Positions 18,225 through 26,411 of a DNA stretch of 64,000 nucleotides are shown here, piece after piece (the stretch's first letter is position 1; every line of letters starts with the position of its first letter). Origin of the DNA: Mucilaginibacter phenanthrenivorans (lineage in GTDB: Bacteria; Bacteroidota; Bacteroidia; Sphingobacteriales; Sphingobacteriaceae); the NCBI RefSeq assembly GCF_024721155.1, contig NZ_JAHVAP010000003.1:372001-436000 (forward strand), read 5' to 3'. Made by a program: the position numbers and the translations under genes. The notes below the pieces were generated by a model, which saw only the letters and a program-made list of their open reading frames with translations, was not told the DNA's origin and searched no databases.

Positions 18225-19520
18225 TTAAACTATTGTGCCCTGATTTTTAGGGCCGTCGCCGCAGTTGATCAAAGGGGGGATATTAGTGCCGGCCGGCACT
18301 ATTCTTAACCGGCTCACTTGGTACAGCATCATGGTTGCAAAACCTGTCCTTACCGATTCATAATGTTTTGGCATAGGCGCTTCTGAAGGATTATTCATTA
18401 TACCGGCGTTGCGGTCACGGACACCGCTTTTTGTTCCACCGTAGGTATAATCAATGCCATTGGTTGTAAAATATTCTTCCGGGTTCCCAAGCATGTGGCC
18501 ATATTCATGCGGCACATCTGCCGGGCTGCCCGTTCCCCAATGGGTCATGCCCGTAGTGCCGCCTACGCCTGCCACGCCATTTGCACTGGTTCCAGGATCA
18601 TTGGGAGTGATGGTATAATGTGCTTTGGACGCATCGGTAACCCATTGTATGTCCACATCAATAGGCAGTACTTTGGGCTCGCAGCCTTGCCATACTTCCA
18701 GGTTAAATTGCCCTTTTCCCCATACACTTTCAATAGCGCCTTTCCAGCCTGCCTTTAAAGTGTCCGAAGCGGTTGAAAACAGCCTGGATACTATCGTTAT
18801 ATGATTTGATGTAAGGTCATAAACAATTTGAAATTTTGAATTCCAGGTGATGGTTTTGTTCCAGCTGCTTGCGCTTGCCGGGGCATTGGATATTGTTTCT
18901 GTTACTGACTGGTTGGTTTCACTGCTTTTAGTTGCCGGGGCCTTTTGGATACTTTTAGTACCGCCGCTTTGCTGCACTACATGTGTTAATTCATGCGCCA
19001 TCAGTTTTTTACCGTTATCGCTATCCGGGGAATATTGCCCGCTGTTAAACACAATGTTATTACCTGTAGTATAGGCCAATGCATTTATTGACTGTGCCGA
19101 TTTTGCCGCTACCGAATCCGTATGCAATTTTACATTTGAAAAATCATGGCCGAATCTAGGCTCAAAAAACTGCCTGCAGCTTTCCGGCAAGGACTGTCCT
19201 GATGAGTTTAAAGAGCCGACATAACTATCCAACCCATTATTTCCGGTTGATCCGTTTTCTGAATTTTCCATCCTTTGGATCTTTTGATCTTCTTCACATG
19301 TGGAGCATTTGCGTTGAAGGCTATTATTTGCAGGCTTAAAAAAGCTTGTCTGCCCCACGGCAGGATCTGCCATCCGCATCACTTTATCTGCCATCGCATC
19401 TGCTTCCTGCTCATACACATCGTTAGGTTGGTTTATTGATAGCCGCGGCTGAAAAAATGCCCGGGATGCCGCGTTACATTTCGCCTTACCGGGTTCGATC
19501 ATATGTTTTACCTGCTCCAT
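18225..19520 (-). CDS. DUF4157 eCIS cargo protein with metzincin-like protease domain
   Basis: This 431-residue protein has the shared head: FFQPRLSINQPNDVYEQEAD (22-41), RKCSTCEE, and a DUF4157 domain with GHDFSNV and HELTH (176-180). The C-terminal domain carries a second zinc site, HEYGHMLGNPE (338-348), of the form HExxHxxGxxE. NAGIMNNP follows (371-378), with Met375 fitting the Met-turn of metzincins. Glu replaces the usual third His or Asp. A secreted protease toxin is the likely role. The head is nearly identical in DNA to that of the next gene downstream: a 37-base exact match links 19090-19126 and 17771-17807. That points to recent duplication or gene conversion. Confidence 0.82.
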   Translation of the reverse strand: MEQVKHMIEPGKAKCNAASRAFFQPRLSINQPNDVYEQEADAMADKVMRMADPAVGQTSFFKPANNSLQRKCSTCEEDQKIQRMENSENGSTGNNGLDSYVGSLNSSGQSLPESCRQFFEPRFGHDFSNVKLHTDSVAAKSAQSINALAYTTGNNIVFNSGQYSPDSDNGKKLMAHELTHVVQQSGGTKSIQKAPATKSSETNQSVTETISNAPASASSWNKTITWNSKFQIVYDLTSNHITIVSRLFSTASDTLKAGWKGAIESVWGKGQFNLEVWQGCEPKVLPIDVDIQWVTDASKAHYTITPNDPGTSANGVAGVGGTTGMTHWGTGSPADVPHEYGHMLGNPEEYFTTNGIDYTYGGTKSGVRDRNAGIMNNPSEAPMPKHYESVRTGFATMMLYQVSRLRIVPAGTNIPPLINCGDGPKNQGTIV

Positions 19521-19555
19521 TCTAATAATTCCTGATGTTATCTTTATACTCCTGG

Positions 19556-21115
19556 TTACAAAGGCGGCAATGCCTTAAATGAGTCCGCCAGGTGGTCGTC
19601 CTTACCCATAATTTCGTCATGCCCGGTTCCGGCGGCTGTCACAATAACCTGGTAATTGTCTTTTATCTGCTGTGCATCCTTCGGGTCTAAGCCGGTTGCC
19701 TTATCAACAATATCTGTAAACTGTTTCTTTATGTGCTTGTCCAGATCTGTATAGGCGGCTTTGTACGAGCCAGCGGGTGTATAATACCCTCTAAAGCGCA
19801 TGCTTTTTGCCAGGTAGGCAGCGTGATCAGCAGCTGCGCCTGTTGTGAGGTTATTTACATCTTTCTTAATATTGTCTGTTATCCATTGTTTTACCGCTGC
19901 AAGCTCATGCGGTCCGTTGATAGCCTCAAACAACGCCAGCTCCTGCATCTGGCCGGGCGGCTGGCTTGTGCCTCCCGGCTTTAGCATTTCCTCCATAACG
20001 TTGCCGCCACCACTGTGGGCAGATACAATTACACGGCCAATATCCGGCGCCTTCTTCCAGCTTTTTTCAGTCGCTATCCTCCCCATTACTTCTTTAATGT
20101 AGGCATCACTGTTGAAATTGGCCCCCCAGTCTGATTTTGTGGTGCCTTCCGGCAAAATGCCAATCATCTGGCCATGTCCGCTGGTTATTATTTGCTGTTC
20201 AATCCGGTCCAGGCTTATGTCGCGTACGTTACTTTTAACTTCCCGGTACCCTTCATTATGCCCATGTAAATTAAGCAGCACCTCTACCGGTTTTGTGGGG
20301 TCCAGTCCATCCGGCACCAGGGCTATAGCCTTTCCTTTAGCCTTCTCTGTGGTATCAACGGGTACTGTTTTTACCGACTGTTTCTTCGTTACCTTGTCTG
20401 TTATGGTAACATCTTTTGTCATTGAATCATCCTGATTCCCGGTTTTAAGGCCTTCAAGGGGGATTCGGAGTACAGTTCCTGCTGTAGTTGTTGAAGCTTT
20501 ACCATCTTTGTCTACATTTTCTGCCGACTTATTAGTCCCTACGCCGTCAGCCCAGCCCGGTGCTCTTTGCACCGTATTAGTTAAACTTTTTGTACTGCCG
20601 GACGATTTCGCAGTAGCACCTTGCTGCACCACATGGGTAAGTTCATGTGCCATTAATTTTTTACCGCTATCACTTTCTGGTGCATACTGACCTGTGTTAA
20701 ATACGATATTGTTACCAGAGGTATAAGCCAGGGCGTTTATTGATTGGGCAGATTTTGCAGCTACCGAATCGGTATGCAACTTTACGTTAGAGAAGTCGTG
20801 ACCAAACTTTGGCTCAAAAAACTTCCGGCTGCCTTCAGGCATCGATTGGCCGGATGCGCCTAATCCTCCAACATAACTATCCAATTTATCGCTTCCCATC
20901 CCGGCACCGTCCCCGCTTTCCTTACGATGGATTGTCTGACTTTCGGCTGCGCTACCCGTGCCGGCCTGCAAAACTTTATCGGCCATAGCATCCGCTTCTT
21001 GTTCATAAACATCCCCGGGCGTGTTTATAGAATACTTTGCCTGGAAAAACAATGGTTTTGCACCCGGCTTGCTTTGGCATTTATCCTTATGACCTATGTT
21101 TTCATATAAACTCAT
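19556..21115 (-). CDS. DUF4157 eCIS cargo protein with alpha/beta-hydrolase-like C-terminus
   Basis: This 519-residue protein has the shared head: FFQAKYSINTPGDVYEQEAD (23-42), then a DUF4157 domain with KFGHDFSNV and HELTH (157-161). It is the only one of the six without the CxxCEE motif. The linker (about 170-270) is rich in Thr and Lys. The C-terminal domain shows LLNLHGHNEGYR (280-291) as a possible oxyanion loop, the nucleophile elbow VSAHSGGGN with Ser368, and GTGHDEIM, whose His499 could complete a triad. A lipase/esterase-like toxin is inferred. It lies 4 bp downstream of the 936-residue cargo gene and 35 bp before the next. Confidence 0.8.
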   Translation of the reverse strand: MSLYENIGHKDKCQSKPGAKPLFFQAKYSINTPGDVYEQEADAMADKVLQAGTGSAAESQTIHRKESGDGAGMGSDKLDSYVGGLGASGQSMPEGSRKFFEPKFGHDFSNVKLHTDSVAAKSAQSINALAYTSGNNIVFNTGQYAPESDSGKKLMAHELTHVVQQGATAKSSGSTKSLTNTVQRAPGWADGVGTNKSAENVDKDGKASTTTAGTVLRIPLEGLKTGNQDDSMTKDVTITDKVTKKQSVKTVPVDTTEKAKGKAIALVPDGLDPTKPVEVLLNLHGHNEGYREVKSNVRDISLDRIEQQIITSGHGQMIGILPEGTTKSDWGANFNSDAYIKEVMGRIATEKSWKKAPDIGRVIVSAHSGGGNVMEEMLKPGGTSQPPGQMQELALFEAINGPHELAAVKQWITDNIKKDVNNLTTGAAADHAAYLAKSMRFRGYYTPAGSYKAAYTDLDKHIKKQFTDIVDKATGLDPKDAQQIKDNYQVIVTAAGTGHDEIMGKDDHLADSFKALPPL

Positions 21116-21119
21116 GCTG

Positions 21120-23930
21120 TCAGTTATTTACTGTATATTTTCCTGTTATGTTTAGCACACTATTTCCTGTTTTGTCAGAAATAGCCTTAAACCTTATAAA
21201 TGATCCCGGAGGCACCGGCGACAACGTAACCTGGTAATCACCGCCTTTACCCGGCTCTCCTATAACCTGGAGCGGATCGAGGGCACTAATATCTCCTCCC
21301 TTTGATTTGGTAACGAAAACATGCAAACGGGTATGGTCAGTTAAAAAATCAATATGAACAGACAGGCTTATCTTTGAATCCTTTACGCCACCCACACTTT
21401 TTGAATCGGGAGTGATGAATTTTTCAGGCACAGCCGCTGATGCACCTGAGCCTGCTGCTGCACTTGCATGTACCGGGATTATAAGGTGCTGACCCACTGT
21501 TACATCTGTTTTGCCTAAATTGTTCGCCCTTATAATGTCGAAGCTGGTCACCCCGTTTTGATCGGCTACAGAACTTAAGGTGTCATCTGTAATAACAGTA
21601 ACGTGCCTTATACCTGTAACTTTAACCTTTGGCGGCAAGGCTGCCGCCCCCGGGGCTATACTATTACCTGTAGCAGCATCACTAATACTACCCGAAGGCG
21701 CATTAAGGCGTGTGCTAAGGGCAGCGTATGTTTCGCCTGCAACCGTACTTACCGTACTTTCCTCATCAGGGTCGGTAGTTTTATATTGGCCCTTGCCTGA
21801 AAGATTTCCTTTATCCGATACGCCATGTGATCCTGCTCCCAATCCAAGCAACTCCGTGTGCCCCAAAAAGTATGCAGCTTTCACATTATCAACCCCAACG
21901 GCGTCTCTTATTTTTATGGCTTTATCTCTTTCATCCTCGTAGTCTGTATGATAAAAAACCACGCTTGCGTCGTAGGGGAGGGCTGCTCCTTCTATAATTT
22001 TGCGTTTCGGATCGTAAGCCGATGTAGCAATGCGGTTAAAAAGATTTCCCGGCCCCGACCAAAGTTCTCTTCTAAACATATCATTAAACCCCTCCTTAAG
22101 TATCTGCATCGTATCATCTTTCATCTGGGTAAAAGTTGCAATAAAATTGGGGTGCGCCAGCAGGTGGATGGATTCATGTAAAATTGTTGTAAATGCATCC
22201 CATCTGCCCTTTCTTTTCTCTGCTGCGTCAGCGTCAGCATCACGGATATAAGGATTAATGTTAATTCCATTTGTCGCCTCTGCAGGCCAGCTTTGAACTG
22301 TCGTATCAATATCAGGGATCAGCGCCGGGTCGGTCGCAATGCTTTTGGCAACCTTATCCATATCGCCCTGTTTACAATGGTGTGCATTGCCTCCGGCCTG
22401 GGTTGAGATCCAGTAATTAACCCAGCCTGTGCGCCCGCTTTCATTTTGCCATTGCGTGGTTACAGATTGGTCTTTCAGCTTACCTTTCACATCAAACGCC
22501 CCGGGTGTAAATTTAGAAGAAGCATCATGCGTGGCGCCCATAAGGTAGCTCTTGAAATAGGTTTGCAGCTCGTCCTGCACCACATCAGCCATAGAGTTCA
22601 TTTGCGGGATTGGTAAAACAGGCGGTTTAGCTTTGGTGGCGGTAAATGTTGTTGCAGTATCGTGCACGTATTTCTCAACCGGTTTTCTGATCTCTTTTTC
22701 GAGCCCCGGGGTTGTACAAATTGCATCAGGGCTCGGAACGGTAGTTTTACCACCCGAAGATGTTGCACCCGGAATTAAAGCCGCTTCTGCCTTTGAGCGT
22801 TCGTCCTTAGTTAACGCGTGCGTATTGCTCATTACATCATGCTGCACGGTACCTTCTGCCAGCTTTGAAACTTTCATTTTTGACAGTGCTTCAAGCGTTT
22901 TTATTATCGATGGCTCACTTACAGGGTCGGAGCCAGCTTTTACTGCCGCACTTTCCGCGTTAAAATCACTATTTGCTATTAAAAGGTGGGTATGTAAAAA
23001 ATCCTGCAAGGCTGTAATATCGGCCTTGGCATTCGGCATACCTTTGCCCACATTGTCGCCGAGGGTTAAACCATAAATGTTTTGTGCTACCTGTTTACTT
23101 AATACAGCCTGCTCATTGGTAGCAATAGCGGCAATAGTTTTAGGAATTGATGCAGCAGGCACAAAGGTCATGGGGGGGATCGCGGCGATAGCAAGCAACT
23201 CGGCCGAGTAATCGGCATGGCTCAGGCTGTTTGACCGGTGCAATGATTCAATCACTTCCACCACATCTTCCTTCAGGTTACCGGTATCGCCAACAAGCCT
23301 CCCCGAGTCCATTGTGATAGATTGCCTTTGAATAAACCGCTGCAGGTTTGCACCCGGCCCCTGTTGCTGTACTACATGCGTAAGCTCATGCGCCATTAAC
23401 CTCTTGCCGCCATCGCTATCAGGCGAATATTGACCGGCGTTAAACACAATGTTGTTGCCCGTAGTATAAGCCAGCGCGTTTATAGATTGTGCCGATTTAG
23501 CAGCAACAGTATCGGTATGGATCCTCACATTAGAGAAATCATGCCCAAATCGCGGTTCAAAAAAGCTCTTGCTTTCTGCCGACATTTGCTGCCCCGATGA
23601 GCTTAAAGAGCTAACATAATTATCAAGCCCGTGGCCCCCGGTAACTTCGTTTACATCGCTTTCTTTGCGGTGTACGTGCTCCTCTTCATCTTCGCAGGCC
23701 CGGCATTTACGCTGTAACGTATTATTGGCCGGTTTAAAAAAGGCACTTGCATTCGTCGAAGGGGCGGCCATTCGCATAACCTTGTCAGCCATAGCATCAG
23801 CTTCCTGTTCGTATACATCATTAGGCTGATTTATGGTTAGCTTAGGCTGAAAAAATGTACACGGCTTTCCGGCAATCTTATTTAAAGGCTGTGGATTTGA
23901 ATTTTGTTTACCCGCTGGAGTTATTGACAT
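21120..23930 (-). CDS. Large DUF4157 eCIS cargo protein with second HExxH domain and LysM
   Basis: At 936 residues this is the largest of the six cargo proteins. The shared head is at 26-195: FFQPKLTINQPNDVYEQEAD, RKCRACEDEE, GHDFSNV, and HELTH at 181-185. A helical, Ala/Lys-rich middle (200-450) precedes a second metalloprotease site, LHESIH (HESIH at 585-589), with KEGFND about 24 residues later as a possible third ligand (gluzincin-like). A LysM-like repeat at about 775-820 (DDTLSSVADQNGV and VGQHLIIPV) could bind peptidoglycan. The last 90 residues look like a beta-sandwich. A protease that anchors to cell wall is inferred. The overlap-like spacing (4 bp) to the next gene supports co-translation. 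Confidence 0.8.
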   Translation of the reverse strand: MSITPAGKQNSNPQPLNKIAGKPCTFFQPKLTINQPNDVYEQEADAMADKVMRMAAPSTNASAFFKPANNTLQRKCRACEDEEEHVHRKESDVNEVTGGHGLDNYVSSLSSSGQQMSAESKSFFEPRFGHDFSNVRIHTDTVAAKSAQSINALAYTTGNNIVFNAGQYSPDSDGGKRLMAHELTHVVQQQGPGANLQRFIQRQSITMDSGRLVGDTGNLKEDVVEVIESLHRSNSLSHADYSAELLAIAAIPPMTFVPAASIPKTIAAIATNEQAVLSKQVAQNIYGLTLGDNVGKGMPNAKADITALQDFLHTHLLIANSDFNAESAAVKAGSDPVSEPSIIKTLEALSKMKVSKLAEGTVQHDVMSNTHALTKDERSKAEAALIPGATSSGGKTTVPSPDAICTTPGLEKEIRKPVEKYVHDTATTFTATKAKPPVLPIPQMNSMADVVQDELQTYFKSYLMGATHDASSKFTPGAFDVKGKLKDQSVTTQWQNESGRTGWVNYWISTQAGGNAHHCKQGDMDKVAKSIATDPALIPDIDTTVQSWPAEATNGININPYIRDADADAAEKRKGRWDAFTTILHESIHLLAHPNFIATFTQMKDDTMQILKEGFNDMFRRELWSGPGNLFNRIATSAYDPKRKIIEGAALPYDASVVFYHTDYEDERDKAIKIRDAVGVDNVKAAYFLGHTELLGLGAGSHGVSDKGNLSGKGQYKTTDPDEESTVSTVAGETYAALSTRLNAPSGSISDAATGNSIAPGAAALPPKVKVTGIRHVTVITDDTLSSVADQNGVTSFDIIRANNLGKTDVTVGQHLIIPVHASAAAGSGASAAVPEKFITPDSKSVGGVKDSKISLSVHIDFLTDHTRLHVFVTKSKGGDISALDPLQVIGEPGKGGDYQVTLSPVPPGSFIRFKAISDKTGNSVLNITGKYTVNN

Positions 23931-23940
23931 ATGTTGTTTT

Positions 23941-25191
23941 TTAAGGTATAGGCCACCTGATCCCCCATACCGGGTTATTCATTTCTGCATTAAAGGCCGC
24001 TTTTTCGGCGGTTGTCCATGATGTTGTTGTGAAATTATAAGTATCCGTTACAAAAGCGTCAACCTCCCTGCAATTACAGGAACAGCCCATTGTTTGAAGG
24101 ATGCCTCTTATCCCTTCACGTGGATCAGTAATAGTTGTATTGAACCAGTTTGCAAGCCGCTGTCGTGCCGGGTCAGTAGCAGGGGCAGCAGCAGGTATGG
24201 CCCTGAATGCCGCTGGAAACTCGCTTATCTCTGCAGACAATTCAGTTAGTTCCGGTTGCAGGTGCGCCCTTGTGCAGGCAGGCGTTCTGATCCCGGCGGG
24301 TCTTGAATGTGGCGCAGTATCAAATATGCCGTGCTGCGATTCGTGTGTAAGGGTTTGTAAAGTGTTTACCCTCCAGTCTTCGCGGTTAAACCGGCCAATT
24401 GTAGCTGCCGAAGTTGTATTAAATTGCAGGGCCTGCTGGTTTAAAAAGCCATGTACAAAAACACAATGCCTTGTTGCGCCTGCCATACCAGGCACAACAG
24501 TGCCCGAAGGCAATGAGTCGGCTATCCACTGGCTGCAGTCCTCAGTAAACGCTCCTGTTTTAGGCGACATATCCATGTCAATAAAAATGCCCTGAATGGT
24601 GGCTAACCTGCCTGGAAACTGCGCCTCCAGAAAGATCTCCAGCTGCGTGGCGCGGCCGCCATGACCGTTGCTCACCGCCACCGATGGCGACTGCGCCAAA
24701 CGCCTCGTGCGCGCGGCCTCCTCATTTTTTTCCTCCTGGATATCAAATGCCTCGGCAGACCCGGCGATTCCCCCACCTCTGCAAATTGGTGCCGGTGTAC
24801 AAAGCCGCTGAATGCTTCCCGAACTGCCGTTTTGCTGAATTACATGCGTTAGCTCATGCGCTATTAACTTTTTTTCGCTATCACCTTCGGGCGAATATTG
24901 GCCGCCGTGTACCTCGCCTCCATCTTTCTCTTTACGATGCACATGTTTTTCCTCTTCTTCTTCACAAGCCTGGCATTTGCGCTGTGCCGCATTATTTACC
25001 GGCCTAAAAAAATAATTCTGCTTTGCCGACAGATCAGTCATCCGCATCACCTTATCGGCCATATGATCGGCCTCCTGCTCGTACACGTCACCAGGCTGAT
25101 TAACGGTAAGTTTGGGCTGAAAAAATGCCGCACTTACCGGCGGGTTTTGCTTCTGCTTATTAGATGACGCTGTTTGCGGGGCTAAATTCAT
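23941..25191 (-). CDS. DUF4157 eCIS cargo protein with deleted head and HESQH metallopeptidase-like domain
   Basis: This 416-residue protein keeps FFQPKLTVNQPGDVYEQEAD (23-42), RKCQACEE and HVHRKE. It then jumps from HGG straight to QYSPEGDSEKKLIAHELTH. About 67 residues present in the five paralogues (the FEPRFGHDFSNV core) are missing, with the join near base 24903 and the frame kept. The HELTH motif is at 112-116. The C-terminal domain has a second zinc motif HESQH (283-287) and, about 34 residues later, LSAEISEF with Glu321 as a candidate third ligand. Several Cys residues (CTPAPICR, CSCNCRE) hint at disulphides. A peptidase toxin is inferred. The broken head may make it inactive or differently loaded. 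Confidence 0.78.
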   Translation of the reverse strand: MNLAPQTASSNKQKQNPPVSAAFFQPKLTVNQPGDVYEQEADHMADKVMRMTDLSAKQNYFFRPVNNAAQRKCQACEEEEEKHVHRKEKDGGEVHGGQYSPEGDSEKKLIAHELTHVIQQNGSSGSIQRLCTPAPICRGGGIAGSAEAFDIQEEKNEEAARTRRLAQSPSVAVSNGHGGRATQLEIFLEAQFPGRLATIQGIFIDMDMSPKTGAFTEDCSQWIADSLPSGTVVPGMAGATRHCVFVHGFLNQQALQFNTTSAATIGRFNREDWRVNTLQTLTHESQHGIFDTAPHSRPAGIRTPACTRAHLQPELTELSAEISEFPAAFRAIPAAAPATDPARQRLANWFNTTITDPREGIRGILQTMGCSCNCREVDAFVTDTYNFTTTSWTTAEKAAFNAEMNNPVWGIRWPIP

Positions 25192-25271
25192 TGTGTTAAA
25201 AATTAATTCTTAAGCATAGCACTTCTTCTCTATTATGCCAGGGAATCACCATTTTTAAATGATTCCTGGAT

Positions 25272-26402
25272 TTATTTTTTTATTATATTAACCTTAGTGT
25301 GATAAAGCACACTGTGATAATTTATCTGCTGGATCTCTCCGCCAACGTGTACACATCCATGCGAGCTGGCATCTGTAGGCCCCTGGTGCAATGCTTCGCC
25401 TCCATGAAAAAATACCGCAAAGTGCATGTTTGCAGAAAGGTCTTTTGAATACCGGTTGTTCGGGCCCTCCCTTTCTCCGGGTTTGAACGGGGCAGAGTGT
25501 GAACCGCTGTTATAGCCAACGCCCTCCATCCGGATTACGTGGAAATTCCCGGCGGTGGTCATCCCGAGTTCGGGTGAACCCGCTGCTACAGTAAAATTCA
25601 CCGCTGTCATTTTATCTTTATAATATTTGGCCACACCAGTACCTGTCCACATGTTTGCCCCATTGGCATCGGTTTGCTGCTTATCCAGTGTAACAGTAAT
25701 CTCTTCAATCCATGGTTTGGTTTCCTGGTCTTTATCCCAGTTAAAGCTATCCTCTACCAGGGCGGGTGGCTGGTCTGCCTTACCAAAATTAAAAGCGTTT
25801 TTGGGCCGATAGGGTTGCACCCTGTCGCTTTGCTGCACCACATGGGTAAGCTCGTGTGCCATCAATTTTTTTCCACTATCGCTTTCGGGCGAATATTGCC
25901 CGCTGTTAAAAATAATATTGTTCCCAGTTGTATAGGCCAGCGCATTTATTGACTGGGCTGATTTCGCCGCAACCGAATCCGTATGAATCTTTACGTTCGA
26001 GAAATCATGCCCAAACCGGGGTTCAAAAAACTGCCTGCTGCTTTGAGGCATCGATTGCCCCGTTGAGCCCAAAGAGCCCACATAATTATCCAGATCGTGA
26101 CCGCCTTGCACGTCACTGCCGTCACTCTCTTTTCTGTGTACAAATTTATCTTCCTCCTCGCAAGCCTGGCATTTGCGTTGCAAAGGTGCGTTTGCAGCGT
26201 TAAAAAAAGCGCTTTGGCCGGTGCCTGGATGTGACATATTCATAACCCGGTCGGCCATAGTATCAGCCTCCTGTTCAAAACTGTCGCCAGGTTCATTTAC
26301 GGTAAGTTTAGGCTGAATGACCGGTTTGAAAAATGGAGTTCCATTAGCCGGGTTATTAGCCTGCTTTTTGTCATCGTTGTGTTTAAAATCAACTGATCCC
26401 AT
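25272..26402 (-). CDS. DUF4157 eCIS cargo protein with L,D-transpeptidase (YkuD)-like domain
   Basis: This 376-residue protein has the shared head (QPKLTVNEPGDSFEQEAD, RKCQACEE, a DUF4157 domain with GHDFSNV and HELTH at 184-188). The C-terminal domain ends in the YkuD signature: His333 in FFHGGE, then SSHGCVHV with Ser347, His348, Gly349 and Cys350. YkuD enzymes form or exchange 3-3 peptidoglycan cross-links through the cysteine. As cargo of an injection device, it could attack or remodel the target cell wall; that is inference. It is the first of the six cargo genes, 9 bp after the tape-measure gene. Confidence 0.85.
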   Translation of the reverse strand: MGSVDFKHNDDKKQANNPANGTPFFKPVIQPKLTVNEPGDSFEQEADTMADRVMNMSHPGTGQSAFFNAANAPLQRKCQACEEEDKFVHRKESDGSDVQGGHDLDNYVGSLGSTGQSMPQSSRQFFEPRFGHDFSNVKIHTDSVAAKSAQSINALAYTTGNNIIFNSGQYSPESDSGKKLMAHELTHVVQQSDRVQPYRPKNAFNFGKADQPPALVEDSFNWDKDQETKPWIEEITVTLDKQQTDANGANMWTGTGVAKYYKDKMTAVNFTVAAGSPELGMTTAGNFHVIRMEGVGYNSGSHSAPFKPGEREGPNNRYSKDLSANMHFAVFFHGGEALHQGPTDASSHGCVHVGGEIQQINYHSVLYHTKVNIIKK

Positions 26403-26411
26403 ATTTTTTAA

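Noticed and set aside
24101..24595. Plus-strand 164-residue open frame over a cargo gene
   Set aside because: Antisense to the HESQH cargo gene, no recognisable domain, and the sense frame continues through it.
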